64,000 bases of DNA from DATAES01 sp963802415. GTDB lineage: Bacteria > Actinomycetota > Acidimicrobiia > Acidimicrobiales > JACDCH01. The stretch is taken from the NCBI GenBank assembly GCA_963802415.1, contig CAWDIH010000001.1:992001-1056000 (forward strand), in the 5' to 3' direction. Made by a program: the position numbers and the translations under genes. The notes under the pieces are model-generated. The model saw nothing but the letters and a program-made list of their open reading frames with translations, had not been told where the DNA came from and did not search any database. Each line of letters opens with the position of its first letter. Positions within the stretch are counted from its first letter, which is position 1. This document shows, piece after piece, positions 46,002 to 55,028 of the stretch.

Positions 46002-46901
46002 ATGCAACGATTTCTCCAGTACCTGTTCGACGGCTTGTCGAGCGGCGCGATCTACGCTCTCATCGCGCTCGGTCTCGTGATCGTGTACCGAGGCACCGGT
46101 CACCTGAACTTCGCGCAGGGCGAGATGGCGATGATCTCCGCGTTCATGGCCTGGTGGCTCAGCTCCAACTGGGTTCCGATCTGGGTAGCGGTCGGCATCA
46201 GCGTGCTGTTCGCCTTCGGGCTGGGCTCCCTCGTCGAAGGGTTGATCATCAGACCCATCGGCCAGCGATCGCAGTTCGCGGTCGGCGTCGCGGCAATCGG
46301 CCTGCTGCTCGGACTCAACGCGCTCGCGCCGTTCGCCTGGAAGGTGACGGTGCCGGAGGCATTCGGGTCGCTGTTCCCGAAGAAGGACACCGATTTCGCC
46401 CGCATCGGCGGTGCCACGTGGCGCTACGAGAACATCGGCGTGCTCATCGCGTTGCTCGTCGTCGCCGGCCTGCTGTTCGTTCTCTTCCAGAAGACGAAGC
46501 TCGGTCTCGCGATGCGCGCGGTGGCCAGCAACGCCGACTCGGCGCCGCTCGCGGGCATCAAGAAGGGCCGGGTGCTCATGATCTCCTGGGGCCTCGCCGC
46601 CGCCGTGGGCGCGGTCGGCGGCGGGATCGTCGCATCGCTGCGTGGGAATGTCGACTCGTCGATGATGCTGGCGATCTTCTTCTCGGCCACCGCGGCCGCG
46701 ATGCTCGGCGGCTTCGACAGCCTCATCGGTGCGGTCGTCGCCGGGCTCGCGCTCGGCGTCATTGAGAGCATGGTGGCCGGGTACCTGCCTGACATCATCG
46801 GCCAGGAGCTCAAGGGGTCGGTCAGTCTCCTCATCATCCTCGCCGTTCTGCTCTTCCGGCCGTCCGGACTGTTCGGTTCACGGCGCGTGGAACGGGTCTG
46901 A
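46002..46901 (+). CDS. livH: Branched-chain amino acid ABC transporter permease LivH
   Basis: 299-residue membrane protein, ATG preceded by AGGAG. About eight membrane helices; the N-terminus FLQYLFDGLSSGAIYALIALGLVIVYRGTGHLNFAQGEMAMI is the LivH signature, and the cytoplasmic loop GLAMRAVASNADSAPLAGI is the ATPase-coupling helix. It lies 9 bases after livF. The 158-bp gap to livM is filled by a tandem repeat. Confidence 0.94.
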   Translation: MQRFLQYLFDGLSSGAIYALIALGLVIVYRGTGHLNFAQGEMAMISAFMAWWLSSNWVPIWVAVGISVLFAFGLGSLVEGLIIRPIGQRSQFAVGVAAIGLLLGLNALAPFAWKVTVPEAFGSLFPKKDTDFARIGGATWRYENIGVLIALLVVAGLLFVLFQKTKLGLAMRAVASNADSAPLAGIKKGRVLMISWGLAAAVGAVGGGIVASLRGNVDSSMMLAIFFSATAAAMLGGFDSLIGAVVAGLALGVIESMVAGYLPDIIGQELKGSVSLLIILAVLLFRPSGLFGSRRVERV

Positions 46902-46930
46902 GGTGCGAGTGGAACGAGCGCTTCGAGGAC

Positions 46931-47049
46931 GACGGCGCGAGCGCCAGCTCGCCCGGCGTCGATGGGTGTGGGGCGCAGCCCCACGGGGGCACCGACGGCG
47001 CGAGCGCCAGCTCGCCCGGCGTCGATGGGTGTGGGGCGCAGCCCCACGG
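46931..47049. repeat. 63-bp tandem duplication inside the liv operon
   Basis: Two units starting at 46931 and 46994 share 56 identical bases. Each contains GGCGCGAGCGCC and a hairpin GTGGGGC-GCA-GCCCCAC, and longer arms CGAGC/GCTCG. Located between livH and livM; may form structured mRNA that tunes expression across the gap. Confidence 0.9.
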
Positions 47050-47059
47050 AGGCGATGAC

Positions 47060-48241
47060 ATGGCTGCGCTGAAGCCCATCCGCATTCCCCAGGGCAGTCG
47101 CGCCCATTGGGTGCTGCGCCTCATCGGGTTCGGCGCCATCGTCTACCTCGCGCTGTCGCCGTTCTTCCGCAACCTCAAGGCGAACGAGTACGGCCAGCTG
47201 ATCGACATCCTCATCCTGGGCCTCGCGGCGACGTCTTTGAACCTGCTCGTCGGCTACACCGGCCAGATCTCGATCGGCCAGTCGGCCTTCTTCGGCCTCG
47301 GCGCGTACACGACGGCCATCCTCATGCACAACTACGGCTGGGAGCCCCAGTGGACCTTTCCGATGGCGGTGCTCCTGTGCTTCGCCGTCGGCGTGCTGGT
47401 CGGCATCCCCGCGCTGCGCCTCACCGGCATCTACCTGTCGCTGGTCACGCTCGCGCTCGCGCAACTCTTCCCTGCGCTCGTGCGCAAGTTCGACAATCTC
47501 ACCGGCGGCTCGCGCGGGATCCAGAACCTTCGCTACGACCCGCCGTCGTGGACGGGTCTGTCGCGCTCGACGCTCGACCGAAGCATCTGGCTCTACGCCG
47601 TGGCGCTGACGTTCATGGTCATCGGCTATCTGGTCGTGCGGAACCTCGTGAAGAGCCGAATCGGCCGGGCGATGGTGGCGGTGCGCGACAACACGACCGC
47701 GGCTGCGGTGATGGGCGTGCACGTTGCGGTCGTGAAGACGGTGACGTTTGGCATCTCGGCCGCGCTCGCCGGTCTCGCTGGCAGCGTGTTCGTGCTCCGG
47801 CAGACGCAGGCGAACCCCGACAACATCTACTACACGATCCTCGGCGCGATCATCTTCCTCGTCATCATGGTGATCGGCGGCACAGCGAGCCTGCTCGGGC
47901 CGATCGTCGGCGCCTTCGTCTACTACCGGGTGGACGAGTTCACCCGCGCCCTGCCGAACAAGGACTGGCTGCCGAGTGCGGTGCAGGACTTCCTGCGCGA
48001 TCGTCCGAACCTGGCGACGGTCGTGTTCTCGGCTTTGTTGATTCTGTTGATGTTCGTCGCGCCGTTCGGCATCGTCGGACTCGCCAAACGCATCGGACGT
48101 CGCTTCGTGGTGCTCGTCCCGCGCCCACCCCGGAGCGGCGGCGGGCGGGAAGCGGCGATCCCGACGGAAGAACTTGACGCAATTCCTACAACACCACTGG
48201 AGACAGCAGCCTCAGCACTTCCAACCCAAGGGGGACCTTGA
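47060..48241 (+). CDS. livM: Branched-chain amino acid ABC transporter permease LivM
   Basis: 393-residue membrane protein, ATG 11 bases after the repeat. About nine to ten helices; LVGYTGQISIGQSAFFGLGAYTTAILMHNYGW (in parts) and ALRLTGIYLSLVTLALAQLFPAL are LivM signatures, and GRAMVAVRDNTTAAAVMGVHVAVVKTVTF is the coupling loop. A cytoplasmic tail of about 45 residues rich in Pro, Arg and Ala follows. Stop shares TGATG with the binding-protein gene. Confidence 0.94.
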   Translation: MAALKPIRIPQGSRAHWVLRLIGFGAIVYLALSPFFRNLKANEYGQLIDILILGLAATSLNLLVGYTGQISIGQSAFFGLGAYTTAILMHNYGWEPQWTFPMAVLLCFAVGVLVGIPALRLTGIYLSLVTLALAQLFPALVRKFDNLTGGSRGIQNLRYDPPSWTGLSRSTLDRSIWLYAVALTFMVIGYLVVRNLVKSRIGRAMVAVRDNTTAAAVMGVHVAVVKTVTFGISAALAGLAGSVFVLRQTQANPDNIYYTILGAIIFLVIMVIGGTASLLGPIVGAFVYYRVDEFTRALPNKDWLPSAVQDFLRDRPNLATVVFSALLILLMFVAPFGIVGLAKRIGRRFVVLVPRPPRSGGGREAAIPTEELDAIPTTPLETAASALPTQGGP

Positions 48242-49597
48242 TGACCCGAAGTAGACCAGCGCGGTCTGATTGTGCTCCTCGCGGCGCTTGCGATCGCCGC
48301 GGCGGCGTGCAGCAGCGACGACGACACAAGCACCGGAGGAGGGGCGAGCGCCGGAAGCGGTGCCGCAGAAGGCGGCGCCTACAAGGTCGACACCTCGAAC
48401 TGCCCGTCCGAGGTCAACGACAAGATCACCGGCACGGTGAAGATCGGCACGACGATGCCGCTGTCGGGCGGCGCCGCGGCCGCGGCGTTCGCGCCCGTCG
48501 CCGACGGATTGAAGGCGTATGTCGAGTACGCCAACAAGAACAACGTCGTGCCCGGTTACCAGTTGTCGCTCAGCATCGAGGACGACCAGTTCAACCCGAC
48601 GCTGACCACACCGGCGGTCGAGAAGCTGCGCGATCAGACCGGCGTGAACTTGTTCTCCGGCATGATCGGCACCGGCAACAACCTCGCGGTGCGCGACTCG
48701 TTGAACTCGGACTGCATCCCGCAGTTGTTGGCCAACAGTGGCGACCCGCGATGGGGCGACGTGCCGAACTTCCCGTGGACCACTGGCGCGCTCGCGCCGT
48801 ACAACACAGAGACTGCGATCTACGTCGACGACATCAAGAAGGAGTTCCCGAACGGAACCACGGCTGCGGTGTTCAACGTCAACAGCGACTTCGGACAGGA
48901 CTACCGCGACACGTTCCAGGAACTCGCCGGTGGGGCGAAGATCAACATCGTCGACCAGCAGACGATCGAGGGAGCGGACTCGAGTCCGCCGACGTCACAG
49001 GTGACGAGCATCGCGGCGAAGAAGCCGGACGTGATCCTCGCGGTCCCGCTCGGCGCGCAGTGCCCCGCCTTCTTGAAGGAAGTGGCGAACGCGAAGGCAG
49101 CGAACCCGGGTTGGACGCCACGGATCTACATCACCGCGACCTGCGCCAGCACGCTGTTGCTCGCGCTGGCCGGCCCAGCGGCGGACGGCATCCTCACGAT
49201 CGTTTCGGGCAAGGACGTAGCCGATCCGAAGAACGCCAACGACCCCCAGGTCCAGACGTACAAGCAGGCCATGACGGACTATGGCTTCAAGTCCGACGGC
49301 GACTACGCGACCGCTGGGGCAGGCTGGGCCGTCGGCGAGCTCACCGCCCAGATCCTCAAGCAGGCTGCTGCGTCGCCGGACGGCTTGACTCGGGCCTCGA
49401 TCCTCGACGCCGCCCGGAACTTCAACTATCACCCGACGCTCGCCCGGACCGGTGTGCAGTACATCATGAACGGGGAGCAGGATCCCTACCTCAACGAGCA
49501 ACAGCAGGTCGTGCAGTACAACGCATCGTCCAAGACGTACACGGACATCGGGCCGCTCGACACGACCTACGAGGGGAAGACGGTGAAGCCGAGCTGA
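48241..49597 (+). CDS. Branched-chain amino acid ABC substrate-binding lipoprotein, frameshifted in the signal peptide
   Basis: Periplasmic-binding-protein type I (Peripla_BP_6) family. From ATG 48241 the signal peptide reads MTRSRPAR, then changes frame at 48263; dropping one G from GCGCGGTC gives RLIVLLAALAIAAAACSSDDD with the lipobox Cys. The mature part has VKIGTTMPLSGGAAAAAFAPVADGLKAYVEY and a two-lobed fold to a PSILDAARN-like C-terminus. Restored length about 451 residues. Extracytoplasmic receptor for the LivGFHM complex; ligand may be an amino acid, amide or aromatic acid. Confidence 0.92.
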
Positions 49598-49622
49598 CCG
49601 ACATCTGCAAACCTTCGTTGGC

Positions 49623-50795
49623 ATGAAGTTCGGGATCTTCTACGAGCATCAGCTGCCGCGCCCATGGGACGAGGACGGCGAGTATCGACTCCTCCACAAC
49701 AGCCTGGAGGAGATCGAGCTCGCCGACCGGCTCGGGTACGACTACGCGTGGGAGGTGGAGCATCACTTCCTCGAGGAGTACTCCCACTCGAGCGCACCCG
49801 AGGTGTTCCTGGGCGCGGCCAGCCAGCGGACGAGGAACATCCGGCTCGGCCACGGCATCATCCAGCTGACCACCAACCATCCGGCGCGCGTGGCCGAGCG
49901 CGTGTCGACGCTCGACCTGCTGTCTCACGGCCGCGTCGAGATGGGGATCGGCGAGTCGGCCACGACCACCGAGTTGCACCCGTTCGACCGCCGCTTCCGC
50001 GACAAGCGCGGCGTGTGGGAGGACGCGGTGCGCGCGTGCCTGCCGATGTTCTGGAACGACGCGTGGGAGTACCACGGCGAGTACTTCGAATTCCCATTGC
50101 GCAACGTGATCCCCAAGCCGCGGCAGAAGCCGCATCCGCCGTTGTGGGTCGCGTGCTCGCAGATGGACACGATCCGCATGGCCGGGCAGCGGGGTATGGG
50201 CGCGCTCGGCTTTCAGTTCGTGTCTGCGGAGGCGGCCCACGCGTGGGTGCACGCCTATTACAACGAGTACACGAGGCGTCTCGACAAGCTCTGCGACTAC
50301 GAGACCAACCCCAACATCGCCGTGGTGTCGCCCTTCATGTGCGCGCCCACCGACGAGGAGGCGCTGGCGAAGGCGGAGGGCTCGTCGTTCTTCCAGTTCG
50401 CGCTGCTCTTCTACAACTCCCGGCCGCCGGTGGCTCCCGGTGAGATCAACTTGTGGGAGGAGTACCTGGCGTACAGGGAATCGCCGGAGGGACAGCGGGC
50501 GCGGCTGGGTGGACTGATCGGCTCGCCGGCGACGATCGCTGAGCGGCTGAGGAGATTCGAGACGTCGAATGTGGACCAGGTGATCTTGCTGAACCAGTCG
50601 GGCAAGAACCTTCACGAGGACATCTGCTCGTCGCTCGAACTCTTCGCGCGTGAGGTGATGCCCGAGTTCCACGAACGCGATCACGTGCACCAGGAGTGGA
50701 AGGAGCGCGTTCTCGCGGGCGAGTTCGAGCTCGAGGACATCGACACCGCGCCGTACGCTGTCGCCCGGCGACGGCCCCAGGCCGCAGGATCGTAG
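49623..50795 (+). CDS. LLM-class flavin-dependent oxidoreductase
   Basis: Luciferase-like (beta/alpha)8 monooxygenase of 390 residues. Begins MKFGIFYEHQLPRPW; AWEVEHHFLEEYSHSSAPEVFLGAASQRT and IRLGHGIIQLTTNHPARVAERVSTLDLLSHGRVEMGIG (in parts) are the flavin-site strands. It uses FMNH2 or F420. It starts 25 bases after the binding-protein stop and its TAG abuts the ATG of the next gene, so it is in the same transcript, hinting that the transporter imports a compound that is then oxidised. Confidence 0.92.
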   Translation: MKFGIFYEHQLPRPWDEDGEYRLLHNSLEEIELADRLGYDYAWEVEHHFLEEYSHSSAPEVFLGAASQRTRNIRLGHGIIQLTTNHPARVAERVSTLDLLSHGRVEMGIGESATTTELHPFDRRFRDKRGVWEDAVRACLPMFWNDAWEYHGEYFEFPLRNVIPKPRQKPHPPLWVACSQMDTIRMAGQRGMGALGFQFVSAEAAHAWVHAYYNEYTRRLDKLCDYETNPNIAVVSPFMCAPTDEEALAKAEGSSFFQFALLFYNSRPPVAPGEINLWEEYLAYRESPEGQRARLGGLIGSPATIAERLRRFETSNVDQVILLNQSGKNLHEDICSSLELFAREVMPEFHERDHVHQEWKERVLAGEFELEDIDTAPYAVARRRPQAAGS

Positions 50796-52008
50796 ATGCC
50801 TCGCGGCGGCGCCCTTCGCTCGGTCCTTCGCTTCAAACGAATCGAGCGCGACCCCGACAAGCGGCGTCTCGAGTACGTCGCGTCCGTCGACGACTTGCGG
50901 CGCATCGCTCGTCGCCGTTTGCCGCGTGGGGTGTTCGACTACGTGGACGGCGGCGCGGAGGACGAGCTCACGCTGGCCAGGAACATGGCCGGATTCGCTT
51001 CGTTGGAGTTCCGGCCGCGAGTGCTGCGTGATGTGGGAAAGGTCGACACGTCGTGTTCGCTCTTCGGTCGCGCGTTGCCGTTGCCGCTGATCCTGGCGCC
51101 GACGGGTTTCACGCGCATCGTGGCACCCGAAGGCGAGCTCGCCGTTGCGCCGCGCCGCCGCCGCTGCCGACCTTCCCTACACGCTGTCGACCATGAGCAC
51201 GCGCTCCATCGAGGAGGTGGCGGCGGCCTCGGACGGGCCGAAGTGGTTCCAGGTCTACGTGTGGCGGGACAGAGGTCTCGTGAAGGAGCTTCTGCAGCGC
51301 GCCGAGTCGTCCGGCTACGAGGGGATCATGATCACCGTCGACACGGCAGTTCTCGGTCGACGCGAGCGTGACGTCCGCGCCGGTTTCACGTTGCCCCCGC
51401 AACTCGGTCCGGGAACGTTGATCGACGGTGCGCTGCATCCGGCGTGGACATGGGCGTTCGCTCGCTCCGATCCGATCACGTTCGCCAACGTCGGCGGCGA
51501 CGGCGGCGACGCCGTCTCGCTGTCGGGTTACGTGACCGCACAGTTCGACCCGTCACTGTCGTGGGCAGACATCGAGTGGTTCCGCGCCAACTGGAACGGT
51601 CACGTCGTGATCAAGGGCGTCCAGACCGTCGACGACGCGTGCTTGGCTGTGTCACACGGGGTCGACGGGATCGCGCTGTCCAACCACGGTGGCCGTCAGC
51701 TCGATGGCGCGCCGCCGCCGATCGAGTTGGTCGCGCCGGTGAAGGATGCGGTCGGAAACTCGCTGGTGATCATCTGCGACGGCGGCGTGCGGCGGGGCGG
51801 CGACATCGTCAAAGCGCTCGCGTTGGGAGCCGACGCCTGCATGATCGGCCGCGCGTACCTCTACGCGCTCGGCGCAGCCGGCGAGACCGGCGTGGCGTGG
51901 TTGCTGAAGAACCTCCGAGCCGGCGTCGAGCGCACGCTGGTGTTGGTCGGCGCGACCTCGCTCGCCGATCTCACCCCCGATCTCGTGGTGCAACGCCCGG
52001 GCGTCTGA
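50796..52008 (+). CDS. FMN-dependent alpha-hydroxy-acid dehydrogenase/oxidase, frameshifted
   Basis: Lactate dehydrogenase/glycolate oxidase family, about 403 residues when restored. N-terminal RRLPRGVFDYVDGGAEDELTLARN and FRPRVLRDVGKVDTS are intact. At about 51150 a shift occurs; dropping one C from GCGCCGCG gives VARAAAAADLPYTLSTMSTRSIEEVA. The catalytic His-Arg motif is LSNHGGRQLDGAPPPIELV, followed by ICDGGVRRGGDIVKALALGADACMIGRAYLY. The last codons (VVQRPGV) and the stop lie in a repeat. Substrate could be lactate, mandelate or another 2-hydroxyacid. Confidence 0.9.
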
Positions 52009-52040
52009 CCACACGGCATGTGGTGGAACGCCCGGGCGTC
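51985..52040. repeat. Duplicated palindrome with hairpin between convergent genes
   Basis: A 21-bp direct repeat (GTGGTG then AACGCCCGGGCGTC, one mismatch) at 51985-52005 and 52020-52040. Each copy contains the perfect palindrome ACGCCCGGGCGT. Between them CCACA-CGGCA-TGTGG forms a hairpin resembling the core of the family A repeats. Probably a bidirectional terminator for the oxidase and SDR genes, overlapping the oxidase 3' end. Confidence 0.7.
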
Positions 52041-52044
52041 GGGC

Positions 52045-53004
52045 TCACTCAGGGGCGCCCAGGATGCTGGCGAGCGCGAGCCCGTCGATCCCGTAAGCGG
52101 ACTCCGGGTCGGCGCGGACCATCTCGTCGAGCCTCTTGGCGTCCTCGCCGACGAGGATGCGCCACTTCCCGGCCCGTACCCCGTCGAGGATGATCTTCGC
52201 CGCGTCGGCCGCGGTCAGCGGCGCCATGTCACGGAACATGTTGCCCATCCCGCCGACGAGCTTGCGCAGGTCATCGTCCTCCACGCCTTCGAGTTGGATG
52301 CCGCGCTTGGACATGTCGTTGCGGACTTGGTCGAGCTCCTCACGCGTCATGTCCTCCGGCTCGGGGCCGCCGAGGATGCGTCGGCTGTTCTCCACGATGT
52401 TGGTTCCGATGTGGCCGGGCATGACGACTGCGACCTTGACGTGCGGCGCGTTGATACGGAAGTCCTCGAGCAACGCCTCGGACAAGCCCTTCACCGCGAA
52501 CTTGGCCGAGCTGTACGCCGTGTGCGGGATTCCCGGGCCGAGCGAGGCCCAGAAGCCGTTCACGCTGCTCGTGTTGACCAAGTAGCCGTCGCTGCTGGCC
52601 ATCAGCAGCGGGACGAACGCGCGGCAGCCGTTGTAGACGCCGCCCCAGCACACGGCGAACGTCTTGTCCCACTGGTTGCGGGGACCGCTCAGGAAGCTGC
52701 CGCCCCCGCCGATTCCCGCGTTGTTGAACACGAGGTTCACGTTGTCGGTGTCGTGCTGCTCGAGCACTTCGTCGCGGAACCGATTCATGGCCGACTCGTC
52801 TGCGACGTCGCAGATGTGGGTAGTCACCCGCGTGCCCGCGGGCGCGCCGTGCGCGGCCCGGTCCTTGGTGATGGTCAGCCCTTCTCCGTTGACGTCGCAC
52901 GTCGCGACCGAGCAACCCTCGGCCGCTAGCTGGACGACAAGTTCTCGGCCCATCCCTGAGCCGCCGCCCGTCACGACGCCAAGTAGCCCTTCGAACGATT
53001 CCAT
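52045..53004 (-). CDS. Short-chain dehydrogenase/reductase
   Basis: SDR of 319 residues, longer than the classical 250. Cofactor motif GLLGVVTGGGSGMGRELVVQLA, NNAGIGGGG, the catalytic Ser in VNTSSVNGFW and Tyr-x3-Lys in HTAYSSAKFAVKGLSEAL are all present; CDVNGEG points to an acidic residue at the end of strand 2, favouring NAD. The extended C-terminal region (after about 240) covers the substrate pocket. Convergent with the 2-hydroxyacid oxidase. Confidence 0.92.
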   Translation of the reverse strand: MESFEGLLGVVTGGGSGMGRELVVQLAAEGCSVATCDVNGEGLTITKDRAAHGAPAGTRVTTHICDVADESAMNRFRDEVLEQHDTDNVNLVFNNAGIGGGGSFLSGPRNQWDKTFAVCWGGVYNGCRAFVPLLMASSDGYLVNTSSVNGFWASLGPGIPHTAYSSAKFAVKGLSEALLEDFRINAPHVKVAVVMPGHIGTNIVENSRRILGGPEPEDMTREELDQVRNDMSKRGIQLEGVEDDDLRKLVGGMGNMFRDMAPLTAADAAKIILDGVRAGKWRILVGEDAKRLDEMVRADPESAYGIDGLALASILGAPE

Positions 53005-53057
53005 CCGATCCCCCTGTCCGGTTCATCCGTTCCTAGCGCAGCGGCGGTGCTGGATGC

Positions 53058-55028
53058 ATGTCGGGTGGGGTGGCACTATCTCTCGATGTCCCGGGGGGAG
53101 CTGGGGATGTGAGGCACGCCGTGCGCGTCGCTGATGCCGACGCGCCGCGTGCGCCGCTGGAGCACGTCCCGGCGCTCGACGGCGTACGCGGCCTCGCGGT
53201 GTGCGCGGTGCTGGCCTTTCACGGCGGCTACCTCCACGGCGGCTATCTCGGGGTCGACCTCTTCTTCACGTTGTCGGGCTTCCTCATCACCCGCTTGATC
53301 ATCGACGACCTCGTCCGCGACCGGTTCTCGCTGCGGGAGTTCTGGGGACGGCGGGCGCGCCGCTTGCTGCCGGCGTGCTGGGTGCTGATCGGGGCGGTGC
53401 TGCTGGCTGGACCCTTGCTCGTGCGTCGGACCGAGCTGGCAACGCTGCGCGGCGACGCGTTCGCCACGCTCGGCTACAGCGCCAACTGGTGGCAAGTCAT
53501 CACGTCGTCGTCGTACTTCGCGCTCTTCACGTCGCCGAGTCCGTTGCAGCACACGTGGAGCCTGGCTATCGAAGAACAGCTCTACGTGCTGTGGCCATTG
53601 GTCTTGATCGTCTTGTGGCGCGTGGGCAGGCGCCGAATCGGCGTGCTCGCGGTGGGGGCAGCCACGCTCGCCTCGCTGTCGTTGATCGCGTCGACGCTGC
53701 TGTACAGCTCCGCTGACGACGGCGCCCGCGTGTACTACGGCACCGACACGCGCGCCTCGTCAGTACTCATCGGCGCAATCGCGGCGATCACGGTGTGGCG
53801 CTACGGCCATGTGCTTTCGCGTTGGCGGTCTGGCGGCGCTGTGGTGTGGATCGGTACGGCCGTCGTCGGTGTGGCTTGGGTGCGCGGCAACAGTGGCCGC
53901 TGGCTCTATCAGGGCGGCCTCGGCAGCCTCGCAGCCTTGGCTGCGCTCGTGTTGGCGGTGGTGACGGTTCAGCCATCCACACGCTTCTCTCGCGTGCTGG
54001 CAGTGCGTCCGCTCGTCGCCATCGGCGTCGTGAGCTACGGCGTGTACCTGTACCACTGGCCGCTCTTCTTGTGGCTGTCGCCGGAACGAACGCACACCGA
54101 CGGTCTCCCGTTGTTCGCGTTGCGCCTGTTGGTGACGTTCTCTGCCGCGACGGCGTCGTACCTTCTGATCGAGCGTCCCTATCGAGGTCGCCGCTGGGCG
54201 TTCTCGTGGCGCGCCCTCGGCGCCACCGCAGCCGTCGGCGTGATCGTCCTCGCCACCATCGCGCTGCCAACGCCGAATCGTCTTGACCGCCAGCAGACGG
54301 CGGCCGCGATCCAGACCATTTCGGCCAGTGCGCCGGCGCCGGCGATGATTCTGCCCGCCACCGTTCGTCCTCCGCACCGCCTGCTCGTCGTCGGCGACTC
54401 GGTGATGCAGAAGTTGGGACCGGGTTTCGCGCGCGAGGCACCGGATGGGCTGATGGTCCTCGACGGTGGCATGACGTTCTGCGGCGCGGGCGAAGCCTTC
54501 CCGCAGATGAAGGTCGGACCCGACGTCATCAAAGACCGTTGCGCGGACTGGCGCACCCGGTGGACAGCGCAGGCCACCAAGCTGCAGGCCGACGGCACGC
54601 TGATCCTGTTCGGCGCGCGCTCGTACACCCGGATGATGGACGGCGTGCTCCGCGAGGCCTGCGACCCCGTGTACGACTCGTGGTTGCAGAGCGCCTTCAC
54701 CGACATCTTGAAGACGATGCAAACGTTCGGACCGGTGTGGATCGCGCTGCCTCCGTACGATCGAGCACTCAACGGTTTCGGCATGCCGCTGCCACAACGT
54801 GACGCCGAGACCGACTGCACGAACCGCGACTTCCGCGCCGCCGTCGCCGCCGCCGCGCCGAATGCTGCTGTTGTCGACCTCCACAGCTTCGTCTGCCCCA
54901 ACGGACCGGACTGCGTCGAAGAGGTCAACGGCGTCGAGCTACGGCCCGACGGCCTCCACTACGACGGTCCCGGCGCCGACATCGTTGCGCATTGGCTGCT
55001 GTCGCAGGTCGGGATCAGGTTCAACTGA
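53058..55028 (+). CDS. Membrane acyltransferase (OafA/AT3) with C-terminal SGNH domain
   Basis: 656-residue protein, ATG 53058 (a GTG at 53109 is an alternative). Residues about 35-420 are an acyltransferase-3 domain with ten or so helices and the motif LDGVRGLAVCAVLAFHGGY (His); RRARRLLPACWVLIG and SLAIEEQLYVLWPLVL are further signatures. The C-terminal 230 residues form an SGNH hydrolase: LLVVGDSVMQKLG (Ser), a Gly/Asn block and RPDGLHYDGPGAD (Asp-x2-His). The fusion O-acetylates or transfers acyl groups to cell-surface glycans. Confidence 0.94.
   Translation: MSGGVALSLDVPGGAGDVRHAVRVADADAPRAPLEHVPALDGVRGLAVCAVLAFHGGYLHGGYLGVDLFFTLSGFLITRLIIDDLVRDRFSLREFWGRRARRLLPACWVLIGAVLLAGPLLVRRTELATLRGDAFATLGYSANWWQVITSSSYFALFTSPSPLQHTWSLAIEEQLYVLWPLVLIVLWRVGRRRIGVLAVGAATLASLSLIASTLLYSSADDGARVYYGTDTRASSVLIGAIAAITVWRYGHVLSRWRSGGAVVWIGTAVVGVAWVRGNSGRWLYQGGLGSLAALAALVLAVVTVQPSTRFSRVLAVRPLVAIGVVSYGVYLYHWPLFLWLSPERTHTDGLPLFALRLLVTFSAATASYLLIERPYRGRRWAFSWRALGATAAVGVIVLATIALPTPNRLDRQQTAAAIQTISASAPAPAMILPATVRPPHRLLVVGDSVMQKLGPGFAREAPDGLMVLDGGMTFCGAGEAFPQMKVGPDVIKDRCADWRTRWTAQATKLQADGTLILFGARSYTRMMDGVLREACDPVYDSWLQSAFTDILKTMQTFGPVWIALPPYDRALNGFGMPLPQRDAETDCTNRDFRAAVAAAAPNAAVVDLHSFVCPNGPDCVEEVNGVELRPDGLHYDGPGADIVAHWLLSQVGIRFN

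Noticed and set aside
46931..47049. CRISPR array
   Set aside because: Only two units of 63 bp with no spacers of constant length and no cas genes; this is a tandem duplication.
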